Origin: Streptomyces yatensis
GTDB lineage: Bacteria > Actinomycetota > Actinomycetes > Streptomycetales > Streptomycetaceae
NCBI RefSeq assembly: GCF_018069625.1
Contig: NZ_CP072941.1
Span: forward strand, 6,572,001 to 6,636,000
DNA length: 64,000 bases
Reading direction: 5' to 3'
Each line of letters begins with the position of its first letter. Position 1 is the stretch's first letter. A program made the position numbers and the translations under genes. This document shows, one piece after another, positions 13,501-24,265 of the stretch. The notes beneath the pieces were generated by a model. That model ran no database searches, had not been told where the DNA came from, and saw only the letters and a list, made by a program, of their open reading frames with translations.

Positions 13501-16500
13501 CCCCGTCGTACGACCCCGACGGCACCGTACTGATCACCGGCGCCACCGGGACCCTCGGCGGTCTCTTCGCCCGCCACCTCGTCTCCGCCCACGGCGTACG
13601 GCGGCTCCTGCTGGTCAGCCGGCGTGGCGCCGATGCCGACGGCGCCGGGGAGCTGGCAGCCGACCTCACGGCGGCCGGTGCCACCGTGACCTGGGCGGCC
13701 TGCGATGTGGCCGACCGCGACGCGCTCGCCGCGACCCTGGCCGCCCTCCCGGCCGAGCATCCGCTGACCGCCGTGGTGCACACGGCGGGTGTCCTGGACG
13801 ACGGCATCCTGGGCTCGCTGACGCCCGAGCGCATAACCCGCGTCATGCGCCCGAAGGTGGACGCGGCGCTCAACCTGCACGAGCTGACCCGTGACCACGA
13901 GCTGTCCGCGTTCGTGCTGTTCTCCGGTGCCGCCGCCGTGTTCGGCGCGCCCGGACAGGCGAGCTACGCCGCCGCCAACTCCTTCCTGGAGGCGCTGGCC
14001 CAGCACCGCGTGGCCCAGGGGCTTCCGGCCACCGCGCTGGCCTGGGGCCTGTGGGGCGGTGCGGGCATGGGCAGCGGTCTCGACGAGGTCGATCTGCGGC
14101 GCATCGCGCGCGGTGGGGTCGCCCCGATCGCCGCCGACGAGGGGCTCGCGCTCTTCGACGCGGCCCGCGCCGACGGCGCCGCCGTGCTCTTCCCGATGCG
14201 GCTCGACTACGCGGGGCTGCGCACCGAGGCCACGGCGACCGGCACCGTCCCGGCGCTGTTCCGCGGCCTGGTGCGGACCCCGGTCCGGCGGGCCGCCGCC
14301 GCGACCGTCACCGCCGACGGCTCCTCGCTCGCCCGGCGGCTGGCCGGGCTCGCCCGGCCCGAACAGGAGCGTGAGCTGCTGGAGTTGGTGTGCGGCCGGG
14401 TCGCCGCGGTGCTCGGTTACGCGGGCCCGGACGCGGTCGAGGCCGGGCGGGCGTTCAAGGAGCTGGGCTTCGACTCGCTCACCGCCGTCGAACTCCGCAA
14501 CGACCTCAAGACCGTCACCGGGCTGCGGCTCCCGGCCACGCTCGTCTTCGACTACCCGACCCCCACCGCCCTGGCCGGTCATCTGCGCGAGGAGCTGCTG
14601 GGCGCCGAGGAGACCACGGCGCCGCTCGTCCCCGTGCGGACCGGCGCGGCCCCGGCGGTCGACGACGACCCGATCGTCATCGTCGGCATGAGCTGCCGTT
14701 TCCCCGGCGGGGTGCGCACCCCGGAGGAGCTGTGGGAGCTGGTCGCCACCGGTGGCGACGGCATCTCCGGCTTCCCCGTGGACCGTGGCTGGGATCTCGA
14801 CGGTCTGTACCACCCGGACCCCGACCACGCGGGCACCTCGTACACCCGCGAGGGCGGCTTCCTGCACGACGCGGCCGACTTCGACCCGGACTTCTTCGGC
14901 ATCTCGCCGCGTGAGGCACTGGCGATGGACCCGCAGCAGCGGCTGCTGCTGGAGACGTCGTGGGAGGCGTTCGAGCGCGCGGGCATCGACCCGGCGACCG
15001 TGCGGGGCAGCAAGACCGGCGTGTTCGCGGGCGTCATGTACCACGACTACGTGACGGGGCTGGATGGCATCCCCGACGGTGTCGAGGGCTACATCGGCAC
15101 CGGCAACGCGGGCTCCATCGCCTCGGGCCGGGTGGCCTACACCTTCGGTCTGGAGGGCCCGGCGGTCACGGTCGACACGGCGTGTTCGTCGTCGCTGGTG
15201 GCCCTGCACTGGGCGATCCAGGCGCTGCGCGCGGGCGAGTGCACCATGGCGCTGGCCGGTGGTGTGGCGGTCATGGCCACCCCCGAGACGTTCATCGACT
15301 TCAGCCGTCAGCGCGGCCTGGCCACGGACGGCCGGTGCAAATCGTTCGCGGCGTCGGCGGACGGCACGGGCTGGGCCGAGGGCGCGGGCATGCTGCTCGT
15401 GGAGCGCCTGTCGGACGCTCGCCGCAACGGCCACCCGGTGCTGGCCGTCGTGCGAGGCTCGGCGATCAACCAGGACGGTGCGTCGAACGGTCTGACGGCG
15501 CCCAACGGTCCGTCTCAGCAGCGCGTCATCCGGCAGGCGCTGGCCGCCGCCGGGCTGTCGACCGGCGATGTGGACGTCGTCGAGGCACATGGCACGGGTA
15601 CGACGCTGGGTGACCCGATCGAGGCGCAGGCGCTGCTGGCCACGTACGGCCAGGAGCGGGATGGGAACCGGCCGTTGTGGCTGGGCTCCATCAAGTCCAA
15701 CATCGGTCATACGCAGGCCGCCGCCGGTGTCGCGGGCATCATCAAGATGGTGCTGGCGATGCGCCACGGTGTGCTACCGCAGACACTGCACGTGGACGCG
15801 CCCTCGGCCAACGTCGACTGGGAGGACGGCGCGGTCGCGCTGCTCACCGAGCGGATGGAGTGGCCGGAGACCGGCCGTCCGCGCCGCGCCGGTGTGTCGT
15901 CGTTCGGCATCAGCGGCACCAACGCGCACACCATCATCGAGCAGCCGCCGGCCACCGAGGACCATGAGGCGGGGGCGGCGCTGCCCGCCGCCGTACCGCC
16001 GGTGCTGCCGTGGCCGCTGTCGGCCGTGGGCCGGGACGCCCTGCGCGACCAGGCCCGCCTGCTACGCGACCGGCTGCGTTCGGCCGACTCCGCTGACGAG
16101 GACGTGGACCTGGCCGCCATCGGCTACACCCTGGCCGCCGGGCGCACCACCTTCGAGAACCGCGCGGTGCTGGTGGCCGACGGCCACGAGGGCTTCCTGC
16201 GCGCCCTGGAGGCCCTGGCCTCCGGCGAACCGGCCACGGGCCTGGTGCAGGGCTCGCCGGTGGCCGGGAAGCTGGCCTTCCTGTTCACGGGGCAGGGGAG
16301 CCAGCGGCTGGGGATGGGGCGTGAGCTGTACGACGCCTATCCGGTGTTCGCGGAGGCGCTGGACGAGGTGTGTGCCCACCTGGACGCGCATCTGGAGCGG
16401 CCGCTGCGGGAGGTGCTGTTCGGCGACGACGCCACGACTCTGGACCGGACCGGTTTCACCCAGCCCGCGCTGTTCGCGGTCGAGGTGGCGCTGTTCCGGC

Positions 16501-19500
16501 TGGTCGAGGCGTGGGGGCTGCGGCCCGACTTCCTCTCCGGGCATTCGATCGGTGAGCTGGCCGCCGCGCATGTGGCGGGTGTGCTGTCCCTCGCGGACGC
16601 GGCGAAGCTGGTGGCCGCGCGTGGCCGTCTGATGCAGGAGCTGCCTGCCGGTGGCGCGATGATCGCCGTCCAGGCGTCCGAGGACGAGGTCACACCGCTG
16701 CTCAACGAGCGCGTGTCGATCGCCGCGCTCAACGGGCCCACTTCGGTCGTCATCGCGGGTGATGAGGACGCGGCTGTCTCGATCGCGGCGACCTTCGAGG
16801 CCCAGGGCCGTAAGACCAAGCGCCTTACCGTCAGCCACGCGTTCCACTCGCCGCGTATGGACGGCATGTTGGACGCGTTCCGCGAGGTCGCGGAGGGGCT
16901 GACCTACGAGGCCCCGCGCATTCCGATCGTCTCCAACCTCACCGGTGCCGTCGTCTCCGCCGAGGAGATCACGAGCCCCGACTTCTGGGTGCGCCACGTC
17001 CGCGAGGCCGTCCGTTTCCTCGATGGCATCCGCACCCTCGAAACCCACGGCGTCACCACCTACCTCGAACTCGGCCCCGACGGTGTGCTGTCCGCCATGG
17101 GCCAGGACTGCCTCGCCGAGGGCGACGCGGCTGCGGCCTTCGTCGCCGCCCTGCGCGGTGGCCGCTCCGAGGCCGAGACCGTCACCACCGCTCTCGCCGC
17201 GCTGCAGGTCCGGGGCGTGGCCCCGGACTGGGAGGCGTTCTACGCCGGAACCGGTGCGCGGCGCGTGGAGTTGCCGACGTACGCGTTCCAGCGGCGGCGC
17301 TACTGGCTGGACGTGCGGACCTCCGCCGCCACCCCCGACGCCACGGCTCAGGACGCGGTCGACGCCCGCTTCTGGGAGGCCGTCGAGCGCGCGGATCTGG
17401 CCTCGCTCGCCGAGACCCTGAATCTCGGCACCGAGGACAACGGCGCGCTGGAGGCCCTGCTGCCCTCGCTGTCGTCGTGGCGGCGGCAGCGGTCGGAGCG
17501 TTCGACGGTGGACGGCTGGCGCTACCGGGTGTCGTGGAAGCCGGTCACCGACCGCTCCGCCGCGTCCCCGAGCGGCCGTTGGCTCGTGGTGGTACCGGCC
17601 GAGGCGGCCGAGGACGCCTGGGTCGCGGGTGCCGTACGGATGCTGAACGAGCGCGGTGCCGACGTACGCCGCGTCGAGCTGACCGCCGACGACTTCGACC
17701 GCGCCGCGGTGGCCGAGCGGCTGACCGGGGTCGTCGGCGACGAGCCCGTGACCGGTGGCGTGCTGTCCCTGCTGGGCCTCGCGGACGGTCCGGCTCTTGC
17801 GGACGGTCCGGCTTCCGCCGACGGCGACGCGCTGCTGCGGACGGTCGCGCTGACGCAGGCCCTGGGCGACGCGGGCATCGGCGCGCCGCTGTGGGTGGCC
17901 ACGCGGGGCGCGGTGGCCGTGGGCCGTTCGGACGGTGCGGTCAGCCCCGAGGCGGCGCGGCTGTGGGGTCTGGGCCGAGTGGCCGCGCTGGAGCTGCCCG
18001 GGCGCTGGGGCGGTCTGGTCGACCTCCCGGAGACCGCCGACGAGCGTGCGCTGGGGCGCCTGGCCGAGGTGCTGGCCGGTGCCGGTTCCGGTGGCGGTGT
18101 CGGTGCCGGTGCCGGTGGCGAGGACCAGGTCGCGGTGCGGGCGTCGGGCGTGTTCGGACGCCGGCTCGTACGCGCCACCGCCTCCTCCGGCGACCCATGG
18201 ACGCCGGGCGCCGGAACGACCCTGGTCACCGGCGGTACGGGCGCGCTGGGCGCGCAGGTGGCCCGCTGGCTGGTCGCGGGCGGCGCCGAGCATGTGCTGC
18301 TCACCAGCCGCCGTGGTACCGACGCCCCCGGCGCCGTGGAGCTGCGCGATGAACTGGCCGCCTCCGGCGCCCGGGTGACCGTCGCCGCGTGCGACGTATC
18401 CGACCGGGACGCGCTCGCGCGGCTCCTCGCCGACATCCCGGCCGAGCTGCCGCTGACCGCCGTGGTGCACACGGCGGGCGTCCTGGACGACGGCGTACTG
18501 GACTCGCTCACCCCCGAGCGCTTCACCTCCGTCCTGCGCGCCAAGGCGGCCGCCGCGGCTCATCTGGATGAGCTGACGCGCGACCGGGAGCTGTCGGCCT
18601 TCGTGCTGTTCTCCTCGATCAGCGGCACGTTCGGCGCCGCTGGCCAGGGCAACTACGCCGCCGCCAACGCCTATCTGGACGCGCTGGCCGAGCGGCGCCG
18701 CGCCGAGGGCCTGCCCGCCACCTCGATCGCCTGGGGCCCGTGGGCCGAGGGCGGCATGGCGACGGACGGGGCGCTGGAGCAGCGTCTGCGCCGGGGCGGA
18801 CTGCCGCCGATGGACGCCGAGTTGGCGATGGGCGCGCTCCAGCGGGCCCTCGACCTCGACGACACCGTGGTCACCGTCGCGGACATCGACTGGGACCGGT
18901 TCGCACCGGACTTCACCGCCGCCCGGCCCAGCCGCCTGTTCACGGAGCTCCCGGAGACCCGCGCGACGGCGGAGGACACCGCCACCGAGAGCGCGGCCGA
19001 CGGCTCCTCGCTCGCCGCCCGGCTGGCCGGGCTGGGCGAGGCGGAGCGGGACCGGCTGCTGCTGGACCTGGTCCGTACGCAGGTGGCCGCGGTGCTCGGA
19101 CACGACGGTTCGGAGTCCATCGCCGCCGACCGCGCCTTCGGTGAGCTGGGCTTCGACTCGCTGACCGCCGTCGAGCTGCGCAACCGGCTCGGCGCCGCCA
19201 GCGGTGTCCAGCTCCCCGCGACCCTGGTCTTCGACTACCCGACGGCCGCCGCCCTCGCGGACTATCTGCGCGGCGAGCTCATCACGACGGACACCACCAC
19301 CGCCGGGGCCTTGCGGCCCGCGGCCATGACGGCGCCGGTCGATGACGACCCGATCGCGATCGTCGCGATGAGCTGCCGCTTCCCGGGTGGTGTCCGCACC
19401 CCCGAGGAGCTGTGGCAGCTGCTCACCGCGGGCGGGGACGCGATCGCCGAGTTCCCGGCCGACCGCGGCTGGGACCTGGACGCGCTGTACGACCCGGACC

Positions 19501-22500
19501 CCGACCGGCGGGGGACCTTCTACGCACGCGAGGGCGGTTTCCTCTACGACGCGGGCCACTTCGACGCCCCGTTCTTCGGGATCTCGCCCCGTGAGGCCCT
19601 GGCCATGGACCCGCAGCAGCGGCTGCTGCTGGAGACCTCGTGGGAGGCGTTCGAGCGCGCGGGCATCGACCCGGCGACGCTGCGCGGCACCTCCGCCGGT
19701 GTCTTCGTCGGCTCCAACGGACAGGACTACGACGCCTCGCTGCACACCGTCCCCGAGGAGGTCGAGGGCTACCTGGGCACGGGCAACGCGGCCAGCGTGG
19801 TCTCCGGCCGGCTCGCGTACACCTTCGGTCTGGAGGGTCCCGCGGTCACCGTCGACACGGCCTGCTCGTCGTCGCTGGTGGCGCTGCACTGGGCGATCCA
19901 GGCGCTGCGCCAGGGCGAGTGCTCGCTCGCGCTCGCGGGCGGTGTGACGGTCATGTCCAGCCCCGGCGCGTACATCGAGTTCAGCCGGCAGCGCGGGCTG
20001 GCTCCGGACGGCCGCTGCAAGGCGTTCGCGGCCGGTGCGGACGGCACCGGCTGGGGCGAGGGCGTGGGCATGCTCCTGGTGGAGCGGCTGTCGGACGCGC
20101 GGCGCAACGGCCATCCGGTGCTGGCGATCGTCCGTGGCTCCGCCATCAACCAGGACGGCGCCTCCAACGGTCTCACCGCGCCCAACGGCCCCGCCCAGCA
20201 GCGCGTCATCCGCCAGGCCCTGGCCGCCGCGGGCCTGACCGCCGCCGAGGTGGACGCGGTCGAGGCCCATGGCACCGGCACCCGGCTCGGCGACCCGATC
20301 GAGGCCCAGGCGCTGCTGGCCACCTACGGCCAGGAGCGGGACGCGGACCGGCCGCTGTGGCTGGGCGCCATCAAGTCCAACATCGGTCACACCCAGGCCG
20401 CCGCCGGTGTCGCGGGCATCATCAAGATGGTGCTGGCGATGCGGCACGGTGTGCTGCCGCGCACCCTGCACGTGGACGAGCCGTCGCCGCACGTGGACTG
20501 GTCGGCGGGCGCGGTGTCGCTGCTCACCGAGCAGGTGGAGTGGCCGGAGACCGGCCGTCCGCGCCGTGCGGGCGTCTCCTCGTTCGGCTTCAGCGGCACC
20601 AACGCCCATACGGTTCTGGAGCAGGCCCCGGTCCACGACGAGCCGGTCGACAGCACACCGCGAAGCCCCCTCGTCCGGCCCGATGTGGTGGCCTGGCCGC
20701 TGTCGGCCAAGGGCGAGGACGCGCTGCGGGCCCAGGCCGAGCGGCTGCGCGCCCACCTCGAGGCCGACACGGCGCTCGGCGCGGTGGACGTGGCGTACTC
20801 CCTGGCCACCACCAGGTCCGCCCTGGAGCACCGTGCGGTGGTCCTCGGCCCGGACCGGGACCGGCTGCTCGCGGGCCTCACCGCCCTGGCGCGCGGCGAG
20901 TCCGCCGCCCAGCTGATCCGGGGCGTGCCCGCCGAGGGCCGCACCGCCGTGCTCTTCACCGGGCAGGGCAGCCAGCGGCTGGGTATGGGCCGTGAGCTGT
21001 ACGAGGCCAGCCCGGTCTTCGCGGAGGCGCTGGACGCGGTCTGCGCCGAACTGGACCGGCACCTCGAACGGCCGCTGTACGACGTGCTGTTCGGGGACGA
21101 CAAGGAGTCGCTGGACCGGACCGGCTTCACCCAGCCCGCACTGTTCGCGATCGAGGTTGCGCTGTTCCGGCTGGCCGAGGCCGCCGGGCTGCGGCCGGAG
21201 GTCCTGGCCGGGCACTCCATCGGCGAGCTGGCCGCGGCGCACGTGGCCGGGGTGCTGTCGCTGGAGGACGCCGCCGCACTGGTGGCCGCGCGCGGCCGGC
21301 TGATGCAGCGACTGCCCGCCGGTGGCGCGATGATCGCGCTGCAGGCGGCGGAGGACGAGGTCGAGCCGCTGCTGACCGAGCGCGTCGGCATCGCCGCGCT
21401 CAACGGGCCGACCTCGGTGGTCATCGCGGGTGACGAGGACGCGGCGCTGGAGATCGCGGCGTCGTTCGAGGCGCGCGGCCGCAAGACCAAGCGGCTCACC
21501 GTGAGCCACGCCTTCCACTCCCCGCTGATGGACGGCATGCTCGCCGACTTCCGCAAGGTCGCCGAGGGGCTGACGTACCGCGCGCCGCGCATCCCGATCG
21601 TCTCCACGGTCACCGGGCAGCCGGTCGCCGACGAGCTGGGCATGGCCGCCGACTACTGGGTGCGCCATGTCCGCCATGCCGTCCGCTTCCTCGACGGTGT
21701 GCGCGCCCTGGAGGCCCAGGGCGTCACCACCTACGTCGAACTCGGCCCGGACGGGGTGCTGTCCGCGATGGCGCAGGACTGCGTCACGGCCGGAGGCGAC
21801 GGCGCCCACGAGGTGGCCTTCGTGCCCGTGCTGCGCGCCGGGCGCCCCGAGACGGAGACGCTGACCGCCGCCCTCGCCACGCTGCATGTGCGGGGCGCGG
21901 CCGTGGACTGGGAGGCGCTGTTCGCCGGGACCGGCGCCCACCGCGTCGAACTGCCCACGTACGCCTTCCAGCGGCGGCGTTACTGGCTGGACGGCACTCC
22001 GCGCCAGGTGTCCGGCGAGGCGGCCACGGCCGTCGACACGGCCGGTGCCCGGTTCTGGGAGGCCGTCGAGAGCGACGACCTCGCCTCGCTGTCGGACGCC
22101 GTGGGCATCGACGTGGACCAGCCGCTCAGCGCGCTGCTCCCGGCGCTGTCCGCGTGGCGGCGCCGCGAACGCGAGCAGTCCGCGCTCGACGGCCGGCGCT
22201 ACCGCGTCACCTGGAAGCCGCTGGAGGAGCCGCGGCTCGCCGCCGCCCCCGGCGTCTGGCTGGTCGCCGAACCGGCCGCGGCCGCGGGCCGCGCCGAGAC
22301 CGTACGGAGCGTCGTGGCCGCGCTGGCCGACCGGGGCGCCGACATCCGGCGTATCGGCGTCACCCCGGCCGACGGCGGGGACCTCGACCGGGACGCGCTG
22401 GCCGACCGGATCCGCAAGGCGGCGGCCGACGAACCCGTGCACGGCGTGCTGTCGCTGCTCGCGCTGGACGAGCGCCCGCACCCCGACCACCCCGCCGTGG

Positions 22501-24218
22501 CCACCGGGCTGCTGCGCACCGGAGTGCTGGTGCAGGCGCTCGGGGACGCGGGCCTGGCCGCCCCGCTGTGGTGCGCCACCACCGGCGCCGTCTCCACCGC
22601 CGCCTCGGAACCGGTCGGCAGCGCCGCACAGGCGCAGCTCTGGGGCCTGGGCCGGGTGGTGGCGCTGGAGCACCCGGAGCGCTGGGGCGGTCTGATCGAC
22701 CTGCCCGCGACGCTCGACGAACGGGCCGCCGACCGCCTGGCCGGTGTGCTCGGCGGACACGGCGACGACCACGAGGACCAGCTGGCGATCCGTACGGCAG
22801 GAATCCTGGCCCGCCGCCTCGCCCACGCCGAGTCCACCCCGGCCACCGGCACCCCCTGGCGGCCGCGGGGCACGGTCCTGGTCACCGGCGGCACCGGCGC
22901 GCTGGGCGCCCATGTGGCCCGCTGGCTGGCGGAGAACGGCGCCGAGCATCTGGTGCTCACCAGCCGCCGGGGCCCCGACGCCCCCGGCGCCACCGAGCTG
23001 CGCGAAGAACTCGCCGCCGTCGGCGCCCGGGTGACCGTCGCCGCCTGCGACGTCACCGACCGGGACGCGGTCGCCGGACTGCTGGCCCGGATCCGTGACG
23101 AACACCCGGTCCACCCGCTCACCGCCGTCGTCCACACGGCGGGCGCCGGGCAGTTCGCACCGCTCGCGGAGACCACCCCGGCCGATGTCGCCGATGTGGT
23201 CGCCGCCAAGGTCGCGGGCGCGGCCCATCTGGACGCGCTGCTCGGCGACACCGAGCTGGACGCCTTCGTGCTCTTCTCCTCCATCGCCGCGGTGTGGGGC
23301 AGTGGCGGCCAGAGCGCCTACGCGGCCGGAAACGCCTTCCTCGACGCGCTGGCCGAACAGCGCCGGGCCCGCGGTCTCACCGCCACCTCCGTGGCCTGGG
23401 GCCCGTGGGCGGACGGCGGACTCGTCACCGACGACGAGGCGGCCGAGCACCTGCGCCGCCGCGGCCTGCCGGTGATGGCCCCGCACTCCGCCATCGCCGC
23501 ACTCCAGCAGGCGCTGGACCGGAACGAGACCGTGGTGACGGTCGCCGACGTCGACTGGGACCGCTTCGCCCCCACCTTCACGGCGGCCCGCCCCAGCCCG
23601 CTCATCGCCGAGCTGCCCGAGGTCCGCGCCGCCCTGGCACCGGACCCGGCGGAGGGCGCGGACGGCGGCACGGCCGAGGCATCGGCGGAGTCCCTGCGGC
23701 AGCGGCTCACCGGGCTCACCGGGTCCGAGGCCGACAAGGTCCTGCTCGACCTCGTCCGTACGGAGGTCGCCGCCGTCCTCGGACACGACGACACCACGGC
23801 CGTCCAGGCGGGCCGGGCCTTCAAGGAGCTGGGCTTCGACTCCCTCACCGCCGTCGAACTCCGCAACCGGCTCAACGCGGCCACCGGGCTCCAGCTCACC
23901 GCCACCCTGGTCTTCGACCACCCGACCCCCGGCGCGCTCGCCGATGTGCTGCGCGCCGACCTCCTCGGCGAGGACACCACCCCCGAACTCCCGGCCCTCG
24001 CCGAAATCGACAAGCTGGAATTCACCCTTTCCCACGTCTCCGACGACGCGACGGAACGCGAACGGGTCACCGCACGACTCGAAGCGCTGCTGCGGACATG
24101 GAACGAGACCGAGAGCGCGGCGGGCGCCGACGGCGGCGAGGACGATGAACTCGCCCTCGACGCCGCCTCCGCCGAAGACATCTTCGACATCATCAACAAT
24201 GAATTCGGAAGGTCCTGA
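1..24218 (+). CDS. Modular type I polyketide synthase, five modules (A-E), 5' end outside window
   Basis: Frame is open from the first complete codon (position 3) to TGA at 24216-24218, about 8071 residues; it enters inside a KS, so the true start and perhaps more modules lie upstream. Domain order: KS(partial)-AT-KR-ACP, KS-AT-KR-ACP, KS-AT-DH-KR-ACP, KS-AT-KR-ACP, KS-AT-KR-ACP. KS cysteines are at 471, 5172, 9762, 15183 and 19863. All five ATs read GHSIG and HAFHS, the malonyl-CoA signature. KRs of A-D have LDD (B-type); the last (E) lacks it and has Trp 23295 eight residues before Tyr 23319 (A-type). ACP serines sit in GFDSL at 4473, 9063, 14475, 19158 and 23841. The C-terminal tail (about 24000-24215) has two helix-like stretches ending in [10 protein letters not shown], typical of an actinobacterial C-terminal docking domain, expected to pass the chain to the next protein. 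The first ATG inside the frame (213) is internal to the KS and is not a start. Confidence 0.97.
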   Translation, partial: GSPEELWEIVAGGKDVISEFPETRGWDLAGLYDPDPDRAGSSYTREGGFLHDADEFDPAFFGISPREALAMDPQQRLLMETSWEVFERAGIDPATLRGGRAGVFVGAETQDYGPRLHEAEQGFEGYLVTGNAASVASGRIAYTFGFEGPTVTVDTACSSSLVALHLAVQALRAGECTMALAGGAAVMANPGSFIAFSRQRGLAADGRCKPFAAAADGTAWGEGVGMLLVERLSDARKNGHRVLAVVRGTAINQDGASNGLTAPSGPAQQRVIRQALANAGLSSGDVDVVEAHGTGTTLGDPIEAQALLATYGQERAADRPLWLGSLKSNIGHTQSAAGVGGIIKMVMAMRHGVLPRTLHIDEPTPHVDWTTGDIELLTEARTWPENDRPRRAGISSFGMSGTNAHAIIEQPPADGEERNETEDPDGEGSAEPSVLPWTLSAKTTDALRGQAERLHTLLEADPGLALTDIGHSLATTRATFEQRAVLLAGDRDGFLSALRTLAEDGDGPTVVRGAPAAGKLALLFTGQGSQRLAMGRELYDAYPVFAEALDDACWYLEEQLEHPLLDVLFAEEGSPEAALLDRTDYTQPALFAVEVALYRLVESWGLRPELLAGHSIGELAAAHVAGVLSLEDAAALVAARGRLMQELPAGGAMIAVQASEDEVLPLLAGCEDRIGIAAVNGPHSVVVSGEEDAALEIAAAFEERGRKTKRLTVSHAFHSPLMDGMLAEFRRVAQVLDYAPPRIPVVSTVTGRVATAEELCSPEYWVRHVREAVRFLDGVRTLADKGATTFLELGPDAVLTAMAQDCLPDADGTAYAATLRGGRPEAETLTAAVALAYVRGKKADWAAPYATTGARTIDLPTYAFQRQRYWLNAPAPALAGPAEAAASGSAVDGRFWDVVERGDVAALAAELAVDPGVSLGDVLPALSSWRRLESVRSTVDGWRYRVAWKPVTERSSAGVLGGCWVVVVPVDGAEGVWATGVVRTLAGRGVDVRVVESAAADRAGIADELRTAVGDAPVTGVVSLLAVGEAAGEADLLRTAALVQALGDAGVGAAPLWVATRGAVSVGRSDGGVRPGQALVWGLGRVAALELPERWGGLVDLPESVDERVLGRLAGVLAGAGGEDQVAVRGSGVFGRRLVRAAASGSATGSATGSATGSASEGSWTPGAGSVLVTGGTGALGGQLARWLVANGAEHVVLTSRRGLDAPGAVELRDELAASGARVTVAACDVADRDALAELLAGLPEDLPLTAVVHAAGVLDDGVLDSLTPERFASVLRAKADAARHLDELTRGLDLSAFVLFSSITGSVGAAGQGNYAAANAYLDALAELRRAEGLPATSIAWGPWADSGMAGDDAMERRMRREGMPPMAPESAVAALRQALDLDDTAVTVADIDWENFARTLTAVRPSPLIAELAAAEAGPRAATGADTGQVVTDADSATPLGERLRGLPKAEQDRALLELVRTQVASVLGHGGAEAVEAGRAFKELGFDSLAAIELRNRLNAATGLRLAATLIYDYPNATALADHLRMELLGADAAVTGGVAAPAVAVADDPIAIVAMSCRFPGGVRSPEELWELLTAGGDAIAEFPSDRGWDLAGLYDPDPDRPGTSYAREGGFLYDVADFDASFFGISPREALAMDPQQRLLLETSWEAFERAGIDPATLRGSRTGVFAGTNGQDYAALVSTPPEGLEGHLGTGNAASVVSGRVAYTFGLEGPAVTVDTACSSSLVALHMAVQALRGGECTMALAGGVTVMSTPEAFVDFSRQRGLAEDGRIKAFAAGADGTGWGEGVGMLLVERLSDAEKNGHPVLAVVRGSAINQDGASNGLTAPNGPSQQRVIRQALAGAGLSAGDVDVVEAHGTGTTLGDPIEAQALLATYGQERDGERPLWLGSIKSNIGHTQAAAGVAGIIKMVLAMRHGVLPQTLHVDAPSPHVDWSAGAVSLLTEQVEWPETGRPRRAGVSSFGLSGTNAHTIIEQAPAPVLPAAAVEPAPRELPALPWLLSAKDGQALHAQAAQLATHLRTHPELSATDVAFSLATSRTALERRAALITTDRETFLAGLDAVARGESASGVVEGAVAEGKVAFLFTGQGSQWLGMGRELYDAYPVFADALDEVCAHLDLYLERPLRDVLFGDDADVLDQTGFTQPALFAVEVALFRLVEAWGLTPDFLSGHSIGELAAAHVAGVLSLADAAKLVAARGRLMQELPAGGAMIAVQAAEDEVEPLLTERVGIAALNGPTSVVIAGDEDEAVAIAAGFEAQGRKTKRLTVSHAFHSPRMDGMLDAFRAVAEGLSYEAPRIPIVSNLTGAVVSAEEITTADFWVRHVREAVRFLDGVRTLEAEGVTTFVELGPDGVLSAMAQECVTGDEAAFATALRKGRAEAESLTAALALLHVRGRSLDWGGYFAGTGARRVELPTYAFQRTRYWWEETPAAEAAASGSAVDGRFWAAVERGDVAALAAELAVDPGVSLGDVLPALSSWRRQESVRSTVDGWRYRVAWKPVTERSPVGVLGGCWVVVVPAGEAGGVWATGVVRMLAGRGVDVRVVESAAADRAGIADELRTAVVGGSVAGVFSLLAAVDDATGLLRTAALVQALGDAGVGAPLWVATRGAVSVGRSDGVVSPHQALVWGLGRVAALELPERWGGLVDLPETADERALGRLAGVLAGLGGEDQVAVRGSGVFGRRLTEASGARTSDDEGWRPSGSVLVTGGTGALGGQLARWLVANGAEHVVLTSRRGLEAPGAVELRDELAASGARVTVAACDVADRDALAELLAAIPAEFPLTAVVHAAGVLDDGLVDTLDAERLERVVRAKATSAQNLHELTRDLDLTAFVLFSSFAGSVGAAGQGNYAAANAYLDALAELRRAEGLPATSIAWGPWAEGGMAADEALERRMRRDGVPPMAPESALIALRQALDLDDTAVTVADIDWDRFLAEFTAVRPSALFGEVRAARPAPAAEGAPRAAATAGSGTLAERLSGLTENERAQTLLELVRTQVASVLGHDGAEAVEAGRAFKELGFDSLTAVELRNRLNAATALRLPATLVYDYPNATALADHLRTELLGADAAVTDGVAAPAVAVADDPIAIVAMSCRFPGGVRSPEELWELLTAGGDAIAEFPSDRGWDLAGLYDPDPDRPGTSYAREGGFLYDVADFDASFFGISPREALAMDPQQRLLLETSWEAFERAGIDPGALRGQQIGVFAGTNGQDYLSLLMQAPEGLEGHLGTGNAASVVSGRVAYTFGLEGPAVTVDTACSSSLVALHLAVQALRQGECTMALAGGVTVMSTPENFIDFSRQRGLAADGRIKAFAAGADGTGWGEGAGMLLVERLSDARRNGHPVLAVVRGSAINQDGASNGLTAPNGPSQQRVIRQALTSAGLSTGDVDVVEAHGTGTTLGDPIEAQALLATYGQERDGDRPLWLGSIKSNIGHTQAAAGVAGIIKMVLAMRHGVLPQTLHVDAPSPHVDWSAGAVSLLTEQVEWPEVGRPRRAGISSFGISGTNAHTIIEQAPDPVPALPTAPAAEAPERNGLDGLLPFVLSAKNAEALREQAARLHTHLASRPDSAPLDIAHALAVGRAALERRAVLTVGDRDELLRSLDALAQGESASGVVEGAVAEGKVAFLFTGQGSQRLGMGRELYDAYPVFADALDEVCAHLDLYLERPLRDVLFGDDADVLDQTGFTQPALFAVEVALFRLVEAWGLTPDFLSGHSIGELAAAHVAGVLSLADAAKLVAARGRLMQELPAGGAMIAVQAAEDEVEPLLTERVGIAALNGPTSVVIAGDEDAALEIAASFEAQGRKTKRLTVSHAFHSPRMDGMLDAFRAVAEGLSYEAPRIPIVSNLTGAVVSAEEITSPDFWVRHVREAVRFLDGVRTLEAQGVTTFVELGPDGVLSAMAQECVTGEDTAFAAALRKDRPEAEALLSAVARAHVRGVTPDWAAVFAGAGAAPVDPAELAVLPTYPFHRQRYWPSAAALAAGDPESIGLGDIDHPLLGAAVALADADGLLLTGVLSIRTHPWLADHAVMGTVLLPGTAFVELAGAAGAQVGCERLDELTLEAPLVLPEHTGVRVQLVVDGPDESGRRSFSLHSRRQDALGTEPWTRHATGVLAPGARIAASGEPDELAVWPPQDATPIAVEGLYEELAGAGLGYGPVFQGLKGAWRLGENLYAEVGFPEDAPLTSGAEAERFGLHPALLDAALHVIGLDSADREAALAEGALLPFAWNGVQLHAAGAGALRVRLSERPSNAVSLLVADGTGRPVATVESVALRAASADQVRAARGGLHESLFRLDWTAVPAPATGAATGDWAVLGADAGQLAALEGAFGPGIRLAAYRDLSVLRAAVDAGASAPDTVLLAGAAVGEGAAAVYEATQTTLALLQEWLADERFAASRLVLLTRGAVETAPGAGVADLPYAAVRGLFRSAQSENPGRLVLLDVDGEEGSYRTVPAALGVDEAELALRAGVALAPRLARVPVTENTAVTAATDAGTATDAGTATDTGTAAAPSYDPDGTVLITGATGTLGGLFARHLVSAHGVRRLLLVSRRGADADGAGELAADLTAAGATVTWAACDVADRDALAATLAALPAEHPLTAVVHTAGVLDDGILGSLTPERITRVMRPKVDAALNLHELTRDHELSAFVLFSGAAAVFGAPGQASYAAANSFLEALAQHRVAQGLPATALAWGLWGGAGMGSGLDEVDLRRIARGGVAPIAADEGLALFDAARADGAAVLFPMRLDYAGLRTEATATGTVPALFRGLVRTPVRRAAAATVTADGSSLARRLAGLARPEQERELLELVCGRVAAVLGYAGPDAVEAGRAFKELGFDSLTAVELRNDLKTVTGLRLPATLVFDYPTPTALAGHLREELLGAEETTAPLVPVRTGAAPAVDDDPIVIVGMSCRFPGGVRTPEELWELVATGGDGISGFPVDRGWDLDGLYHPDPDHAGTSYTREGGFLHDAADFDPDFFGISPREALAMDPQQRLLLETSWEAFERAGIDPATVRGSKTGVFAGVMYHDYVTGLDGIPDGVEGYIGTGNAGSIASGRVAYTFGLEGPAVTVDTACSSSLVALHWAIQALRAGECTMALAGGVAVMATPETFIDFSRQRGLATDGRCKSFAASADGTGWAEGAGMLLVERLSDARRNGHPVLAVVRGSAINQDGASNGLTAPNGPSQQRVIRQALAAAGLSTGDVDVVEAHGTGTTLGDPIEAQALLATYGQERDGNRPLWLGSIKSNIGHTQAAAGVAGIIKMVLAMRHGVLPQTLHVDAPSANVDWEDGAVALLTERMEWPETGRPRRAGVSSFGISGTNAHTIIEQPPATEDHEAGAALPAAVPPVLPWPLSAVGRDALRDQARLLRDRLRSADSADEDVDLAAIGYTLAAGRTTFENRAVLVADGHEGFLRALEALASGEPATGLVQGSPVAGKLAFLFTGQGSQRLGMGRELYDAYPVFAEALDEVCAHLDAHLERPLREVLFGDDATTLDRTGFTQPALFAVEVALFRLVEAWGLRPDFLSGHSIGELAAAHVAGVLSLADAAKLVAARGRLMQELPAGGAMIAVQASEDEVTPLLNERVSIAALNGPTSVVIAGDEDAAVSIAATFEAQGRKTKRLTVSHAFHSPRMDGMLDAFREVAEGLTYEAPRIPIVSNLTGAVVSAEEITSPDFWVRHVREAVRFLDGIRTLETHGVTTYLELGPDGVLSAMGQDCLAEGDAAAAFVAALRGGRSEAETVTTALAALQVRGVAPDWEAFYAGTGARRVELPTYAFQRRRYWLDVRTSAATPDATAQDAVDARFWEAVERADLASLAETLNLGTEDNGALEALLPSLSSWRRQRSERSTVDGWRYRVSWKPVTDRSAASPSGRWLVVVPAEAAEDAWVAGAVRMLNERGADVRRVELTADDFDRAAVAERLTGVVGDEPVTGGVLSLLGLADGPALADGPASADGDALLRTVALTQALGDAGIGAPLWVATRGAVAVGRSDGAVSPEAARLWGLGRVAALELPGRWGGLVDLPETADERALGRLAEVLAGAGSGGGVGAGAGGEDQVAVRASGVFGRRLVRATASSGDPWTPGAGTTLVTGGTGALGAQVARWLVAGGAEHVLLTSRRGTDAPGAVELRDELAASGARVTVAACDVSDRDALARLLADIPAELPLTAVVHTAGVLDDGVLDSLTPERFTSVLRAKAAAAAHLDELTRDRELSAFVLFSSISGTFGAAGQGNYAAANAYLDALAERRRAEGLPATSIAWGPWAEGGMATDGALEQRLRRGGLPPMDAELAMGALQRALDLDDTVVTVADIDWDRFAPDFTAARPSRLFTELPETRATAEDTATESAADGSSLAARLAGLGEAERDRLLLDLVRTQVAAVLGHDGSESIAADRAFGELGFDSLTAVELRNRLGAASGVQLPATLVFDYPTAAALADYLRGELITTDTTTAGALRPAAMTAPVDDDPIAIVAMSCRFPGGVRTPEELWQLLTAGGDAIAEFPADRGWDLDALYDPDPDRRGTFYAREGGFLYDAGHFDAPFFGISPREALAMDPQQRLLLETSWEAFERAGIDPATLRGTSAGVFVGSNGQDYDASLHTVPEEVEGYLGTGNAASVVSGRLAYTFGLEGPAVTVDTACSSSLVALHWAIQALRQGECSLALAGGVTVMSSPGAYIEFSRQRGLAPDGRCKAFAAGADGTGWGEGVGMLLVERLSDARRNGHPVLAIVRGSAINQDGASNGLTAPNGPAQQRVIRQALAAAGLTAAEVDAVEAHGTGTRLGDPIEAQALLATYGQERDADRPLWLGAIKSNIGHTQAAAGVAGIIKMVLAMRHGVLPRTLHVDEPSPHVDWSAGAVSLLTEQVEWPETGRPRRAGVSSFGFSGTNAHTVLEQAPVHDEPVDSTPRSPLVRPDVVAWPLSAKGEDALRAQAERLRAHLEADTALGAVDVAYSLATTRSALEHRAVVLGPDRDRLLAGLTALARGESAAQLIRGVPAEGRTAVLFTGQGSQRLGMGRELYEASPVFAEALDAVCAELDRHLERPLYDVLFGDDKESLDRTGFTQPALFAIEVALFRLAEAAGLRPEVLAGHSIGELAAAHVAGVLSLEDAAALVAARGRLMQRLPAGGAMIALQAAEDEVEPLLTERVGIAALNGPTSVVIAGDEDAALEIAASFEARGRKTKRLTVSHAFHSPLMDGMLADFRKVAEGLTYRAPRIPIVSTVTGQPVADELGMAADYWVRHVRHAVRFLDGVRALEAQGVTTYVELGPDGVLSAMAQDCVTAGGDGAHEVAFVPVLRAGRPETETLTAALATLHVRGAAVDWEALFAGTGAHRVELPTYAFQRRRYWLDGTPRQVSGEAATAVDTAGARFWEAVESDDLASLSDAVGIDVDQPLSALLPALSAWRRREREQSALDGRRYRVTWKPLEEPRLAAAPGVWLVAEPAAAAGRAETVRSVVAALADRGADIRRIGVTPADGGDLDRDALADRIRKAAADEPVHGVLSLLALDERPHPDHPAVATGLLRTGVLVQALGDAGLAAPLWCATTGAVSTAASEPVGSAAQAQLWGLGRVVALEHPERWGGLIDLPATLDERAADRLAGVLGGHGDDHEDQLAIRTAGILARRLAHAESTPATGTPWRPRGTVLVTGGTGALGAHVARWLAENGAEHLVLTSRRGPDAPGATELREELAAVGARVTVAACDVTDRDAVAGLLARIRDEHPVHPLTAVVHTAGAGQFAPLAETTPADVADVVAAKVAGAAHLDALLGDTELDAFVLFSSIAAVWGSGGQSAYAAGNAFLDALAEQRRARGLTATSVAWGPWADGGLVTDDEAAEHLRRRGLPVMAPHSAIAALQQALDRNETVVTVADVDWDRFAPTFTAARPSPLIAELPEVRAALAPDPAEGADGGTAEASAESLRQRLTGLTGSEADKVLLDLVRTEVAAVLGHDDTTAVQAGRAFKELGFDSLTAVELRNRLNAATGLQLTATLVFDHPTPGALADVLRADLLGEDTTPELPALAEIDKLEFTLSHVSDDATERERVTARLEALLRTWNETESAAGADGGEDDELALDAASAEDIFDIINNEFGRS
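3447..3479 (+). repeat. 12-bp tandem repeat in the KR linker of module A
   Basis: GGTTCGGCCACC is repeated 2.8 times and encodes [13 protein letters not shown], a flexible linker between the structural and catalytic KR halves. The unit is four codons, so copy-number change would keep the frame. Confidence 0.85.
4653..9189 (+). other. PKS module B: KS-AT(malonyl)-KR(B-type)-ACP
   Basis: KS about 4653-5940 with Cys 5172 and His 5577 and 5697; the variable motif TNGQDY is at 5022-5039. AT about 6250-7275 has GHSIG Ser 6522 and HAFHS 6813-6827 (malonyl). It reads GQGSQW rather than the GQGSQR of its neighbours. Post-AT helical element, then KR with LDD 8379-8387 and Tyr 8550; ACP Ser 9063. Predicted to add an unbranched beta-hydroxy unit. 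From the post-AT linker onward it is nearly identical at DNA level to module A. Confidence 0.93.
9243..14605 (+). other. PKS module C: KS-AT(malonyl)-DH-KR(B-type)-ACP
   Basis: KS about 9243-10525, Cys 9762. AT Ser 11127, HAFHS 11418-11432 (malonyl); AT ends in the less common [11 protein letters not shown] about 11950-12810 has a complete HxxxGxxxxP motif (12057-12086), YGPVFQG, and DAALH with Asp 12579. KR has LDD 13794-13802 and Tyr 13965; ACP Ser 14475. This is the only DH of the five with the textbook Gly in the first motif. The predicted product is an alpha,beta-alkene, E geometry expected from a B-type KR. An 18-bp tandem repeat lies in the linker before the KR. Confidence 0.93.
13443..13496 (+). 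repeat. 18-bp tandem repeat in the KR linker of module C
   Basis: Three copies of ACCGACGCGGGTACCGCC, the third with one change, encode [18 protein letters not shown]. It sits at the same structural position as the module A repeat, just before the catalytic KR. Confidence 0.85.
14667..19282 (+). other. PKS module D: KS-AT(malonyl)-KR(B-type)-ACP
   Basis: KS about 14667-15945, Cys 15183. Its variable motif is VMYHDY (15033-15050), shared only with module K; both follow DH-KR modules. AT Ser 16545, HAFHS 16836-16850 (malonyl). The post-AT element [10 protein letters not shown] to SSWRR is present. KR has LDD 18483-18491 and Tyr 18654; ACP Ser 19158. Predicted product is a beta-hydroxy unit. 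The structural KR half contains short repeats encoding [15 protein letters not shown] (about 17781-17826) and a Gly/Ala/Val-rich stretch (about 18079-18120). Confidence 0.93.
19347..23967 (+). other. PKS module E: KS-AT(malonyl)-KR(A-type)-ACP
   Basis: KS about 19347-20625, Cys 19863, variable motif SNGQDY. AT Ser 21216, HAFHS 21507-21521 (malonyl), followed by PLMD as in module A rather than the PRMD of the other malonyl ATs. KR lacks LDD (it reads [11 protein letters not shown]) and has Trp 23295 eight residues before Tyr 23319, the A-type fingerprint, so the hydroxyl should have the opposite configuration to those of modules A, B and D. ACP Ser 23841. Last module of its protein. Confidence 0.92.
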
Positions 24219-24249
24219 CGTGATGACCGCCCACAATTCAACTGACCTC

Positions 24250-24258
24250 AGGAGGTGA
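24250..24258 (+). promoter_or_regulatory. Ribosome binding site of the second PKS gene
   Basis: AGGAGGTGA is a near-complete match to the 3' end of 16S rRNA, with GGAGG ending 10 bases before the GTG at 24266. It decides the start of the second gene. It lies in the 47-base gap (24219-24265) after the first gene, too short to suggest a separate promoter, so co-transcription is likely. Confidence 0.85.
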
Positions 24259-24265
24259 CGTTTCC

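Noticed and set aside
5385..15767. Very long open frame on the - strand (over 3400 codons)
   Set aside because: It lies opposite modules B-D; the translation is Arg/His/Gln/Gly-rich with no domain. Long antisense frames are expected opposite high-G+C genes with strong third-position bias.
16062..24236. Long open frame on the - strand (over 2700 codons)
   Set aside because: Mirror of modules D and E in a codon-shadow frame, no recognisable protein and no ribosome binding site supporting it.
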